Positions 22,657-24,513 of a stretch of DNA of 24,513 nt are shown here, in pieces. Each line of letters begins with the position of its first letter. Position 1 is the stretch's first letter. The notes beneath the pieces are model-generated. The model searched no databases and was not told where the DNA came from. It saw only the letters and a program-made list of their open reading frames with translations. The position numbers and the translations under genes were made by a program. The DNA comes from a virus, in IMG/VR virus record IMGVR_UViG_3300025000_000404, positions 1 to 24,513 of that record, one strand, 5' to 3'.

Positions 22657-23108
22657 TACAGCACCTCCAGATAAGAGGTTTCAAACTGCTTTGCGCCTTG
22701 ACGTTCGTACAACAAACCACTTCTGTCTGCATCACCGGCAACACGAGAAGCATTCCATATTAAGAAGTTACAACCTTTAGCTTTTGCTAATTTTTTAGCA
22801 GCTTTCTTTAATTTCAAACCATGTCCTCGTGCTGCATTACTTACATAGAAACAACATTCGTTGGCAATTAAACCAGGACCAACGTGATTAAGCCGATATG
22901 ACAAACCTAAAAAGCCCATGACTATTTCATTTGATAGTAATACCAAAACGTCGCCGTTTCGCAAACGCAATTGATTCATGGTTTCCAGACCTATTTCAAT
23001 ATCAATAGGCAAACCATACTCAGCACCATGAGCTTCGGCAGCCCATTCTTCAGCTACCGGACGCAAAATGTTTATGTCGTCAACTTGGTCTAAAATAGCT
23101 ATTGACAT
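22656..23108 (-). CDS. GNAT-family N-acetyltransferase-like protein in tail module
   Basis: This is a 150-residue protein. The GNAT core shows DVLVLLSNEIVMGFLGLSYR (beta strands), ANECCFYVSNAARGHGLKLK with the acetyl-CoA loop ARGHGLKL, then KKLAKAKGCNFLIWNAS and LLYERQGAKQFETSYL at the C-terminus. This is a complete single-domain acetyltransferase order. The start is ATG 23106-23108, preceded by GAGGG, and it overlaps the previous stop (TAATG). A 13-codon upstream extension is open but less likely. It lies between tail genes, where lambda-like phages usually encode a NlpC/P60 tail peptidase. It may modify a tail or host protein, or be a tail-associated structural GNAT; the substrate is unknown. 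Confidence 0.78.
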   Translation of the reverse strand: MSIAILDQVDDINILRPVAEEWAAEAHGAEYGLPIDIEIGLETMNQLRLRNGDVLVLLSNEIVMGFLGLSYRLNHVGPGLIANECCFYVSNAARGHGLKLKKAAKKLAKAKGCNFLIWNASRVAGDADRSGLLYERQGAKQFETSYLEVL

Positions 23109-23689
23109 TAATCCCTCGGATCGGGCAAGAATGCAGCCCTTGGCCAAATGAGTTTTTTCTGTGACATTTGCGCTATAAACTCCATACCCAAATCACCTGG
23201 ATGAAGTTGCTGCTGCTGAACATTTGTATATAAAATCTTTTGAGGTCTTTCCCAATCAGCAAACCTCGATTTCAAAGTTACAGTAAAACCTGCACTTGCG
23301 CCCATATTGCCATTAATGCTATCAATAGAACCTTTAAACAATAGAACTGGAGTTTCGGTTACAGGTTGATCCCCTTCATCAAGCGGCATAAAGTGAACAT
23401 AAGCTTTTCTGTTAATATAAGCTTGACCTACAAGCAACGCTACTATCTCTTGCTTTATACCTGAAACACTTACGGTAACACCAGAAGCCTTAACACCGCT
23501 TTCTTCCTTAACAGGAGAAATGCTTGTAAGTTCGCCTGTACCCACATAAGTAACAGAGTCAAAAGAGTAATTACCAAAACCTGAATGCCAAGCTGCATTA
23601 CCTCCGTCAAAGCACAAGCGCACAAAGTAAATACCTCTAACTGTACTTTGAACCAATGCTGTAGAAATAGCCGAATCTAAAGTTCTCAA
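23108..23689 (-). CDS. Tail protein (DUF2163-like, tail-tip assembly)
   Basis: This 193-residue beta-rich protein has VRGIYFVRLCFDGGNAAWHS, VTYVGTGELTSISPVKEESG and GVTVSVSGIKQEIVALLVG. KGSIDSIN and LKSRFADWERPQ follow, ending HPGDLGMEFIAQMSQKKLIW. This order is typical of the conserved tail proteins just upstream of tail-tip genes. The first confident start is TTG at 23687-23689. AGGAGG stands seven bases upstream and the codon overlaps the previous gene's TGA (TTGA). An in-frame ATG at 23749 would make a 64-base overlap and lacks that signal. The stop overlaps the GNAT start. Confidence 0.75.
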   Translation of the reverse strand: MRTLDSAISTALVQSTVRGIYFVRLCFDGGNAAWHSGFGNYSFDSVTYVGTGELTSISPVKEESGVKASGVTVSVSGIKQEIVALLVGQAYINRKAYVHFMPLDEGDQPVTETPVLLFKGSIDSINGNMGASAGFTVTLKSRFADWERPQKILYTNVQQQQLHPGDLGMEFIAQMSQKKLIWPRAAFLPDPRD

Positions 23690-24285
23690 GCAAGAGCCTC
23701 CTGAACGGCAATACTTAATGCATAGATAGGCGTTGGTTGTGCTTGCCAACGGGCTTGATTTGCGTCTTTCAGCATCATGGTTACTTTGGGATCAGTTGTG
23801 GTGATTGCTGCGTTGTCGGCAGGGGAGGTACGTAAAGGAGGGGTGAAATTAAGGGTAGCGTTACCGCCTGAATCGCTATCTGCGTCAGCGGTCATTATTT
23901 TCAGTTCGCCGTTGACCTCGAAATAGTCACCAGCAAGCAAGATACCTGTCTGTGAAGGGGTCCAACCATCAGTAGCCAACGCCAAGCCTGTTTGAGAAGC
24001 CCCTTTGACTATGGGCGAACCTGGGGCGGTTCCGGCCTGCCGGTAGCCTGGAGGCGACAAATAAAAGCGGCCTGCTTGTCCTCGAAGTGAGGAAAGAAAA
24101 GCTCTCAAGATACGTGCTTCAGGATCAAATTTATTGCTAAAGGTAAGAACGCCGCTCCATACATCACCAGGAAGGGCAAGTGTTTGAACGGTTCCATCTA
24201 ATTCAGAACGTGTATTTTGGGTATTTGGTTGAAGACCCCAATCAACAGCGTTTGGCGTAATGTCAGGAAAGGTTAATGTGGGCAT
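23686..24285 (-). CDS. Conserved tail protein, probable distal-tail-like component
   Basis: This is a 199-residue protein. WGLQPNTQNTRSELDGTVQT, LALPGDVWSGVLTF, RAFLSSLRGQAGRFYLSPPG and LLAGDYFEVNGELKIMTADA are the recognisable blocks of a common, poorly characterised siphophage tail protein found after the tape measure gene. It probably shapes the ring between tail tube and tip, like lambda-type minor tail proteins. The ATG at 24283-24285 is preceded by AAAGGT. Its GC content is visibly higher than that of the fibre genes. The last four bases (TTGA) form the start of the next gene. Confidence 0.7.
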   Translation of the reverse strand: MPTLTFPDITPNAVDWGLQPNTQNTRSELDGTVQTLALPGDVWSGVLTFSNKFDPEARILRAFLSSLRGQAGRFYLSPPGYRQAGTAPGSPIVKGASQTGLALATDGWTPSQTGILLAGDYFEVNGELKIMTADADSDSGGNATLNFTPPLRTSPADNAAITTTDPKVTMMLKDANQARWQAQPTPIYALSIAVQEALA

Positions 24286-24336
24286 ATTATTTACCTTTTA
24301 ATTTGGATACGTGCATAACACAAAAAGCGGTCAAGG
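24286..24336. other. Intergenic gap after tape measure gene
   Basis: This gap of 51 bases holds the AAAGGT ribosome binding site of the 199-residue tail protein. No hairpin with a T-run or convincing promoter is visible. Confidence 0.4.
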
Positions 24337-24513
24337 TCAAGCTGCTTGTAACTGTCCACCCCTTTGAGCCTCCTGAACAGCCTGAACAGCCAATTGCTTG
24401 AACATTGGAGCCATGCGCCCTATCTCAGAACGAACTGTATCAGTGACACCCATGCTAAAATTATTAACCTGTGTTACTGAAGATTGACCGCGCCCATTGG
24501 CCGGAACATAAGG
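24337..24513 (-). CDS. Tape measure protein, C-terminal fragment (gene continues beyond window)
   Basis: Only 58 residues and the TGA (24337-24339) are visible. The segment YVPANGRGQSSVTQVNNFSM, then VTDTVRSEIGRMAPMFKQLA and VQEAQRGGQ, matches the usual end of lambda-type tape measure proteins: a Gly-rich turn, a beta strand, and a final amphipathic helix. The position before conserved tail proteins agrees. The N-terminus is outside the window. Confidence 0.65.
   Translation of the reverse strand, partial: PYVPANGRGQSSVTQVNNFSMGVTDTVRSEIGRMAPMFKQLAVQAVQEAQRGGQLQAA

Noticed and set aside
1-24513. tRNA, rRNA or integrase/attachment site
   Set aside because: I saw no cloverleaf-type sequence, rRNA segment, integrase gene or att-like repeat in the window.

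Overview
The window is part of the genome of a double-stranded DNA tailed phage or prophage with siphophage-like (lambda-type) tail genes. It is AT-rich, densely packed, and has no rRNA or tRNA. The host cannot be named from the sequence. A predicted secreted, possibly outer-membrane protein at 15132-15536 hints weakly at a Gram-negative host.

Layout. (1) 1-2430, leftward: a primase-polymerase (running off the left edge), a PP-loop PAPS-reductase-like protein, and a small helix-turn-helix protein. (2) About 2431-2566: a divergent promoter region with two back-to-back -35 boxes that form an inverted repeat. (3) 2567-15135, rightward: a long replication, recombination and nucleotide-metabolism operon. 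Its genes mostly overlap by 1-8 bases or sit a few bases apart. In order it carries small zinc-ribbon proteins, a MazG-like DUF550 dNTP pyrophosphohydrolase, a DUF1599 (nucleotide-modification-associated) protein, ATP-dependent DNA ligase, a Gly-Tyr/Asp repeat peptide, a Sak4-like AAA/RecA-fold ATPase, an acyl carrier protein, an SSB-like (DUF669-like) protein, a PD-(D/E)XK exonuclease, an intein-bearing superfamily 2 helicase, a sliding-clamp-like protein and a family B DNA polymerase. (4) 15132-24513, leftward: the distal tail module. Reading with transcription (high to low coordinate) it runs tape-measure C-terminus, two conserved tail proteins, a GNAT acetyltransferase, a 1402-residue J-like tail-tip protein, a 959-residue fibre, and a small secreted protein that converges on the polymerase with a 4-base overlap.

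How the genes work together. The replication arm looks close to self-sufficient. PrimPol and PolB synthesise DNA, with a possible clamp, an SSB, a Sak4-like annealing or recombination ATPase, an exonuclease, a helicase and a ligase. The DUF550 and DUF1599 proteins suggest control of the dNTP pool or base modification. The tail arm encodes the tip and receptor-binding apparatus, with carbohydrate-binding-like modules spread over two proteins.

Most notable: an intein with a LAGLIDADG endonuclease splitting the Walker A loop of the helicase; a phage acyl carrier protein; a 9-unit hexanucleotide repeat coding a Tyr/Asp/Asn-Gly peptide; a carbohydrate-binding-like insertion inside the J-like core; an acetyltransferase between tail-tip genes; and a series of tiny Cys-rich genes revealed by start/stop overlaps. 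No stretch longer than about 140 bases lacks a gene. All assignments come from reading motifs by eye; no database search was run.
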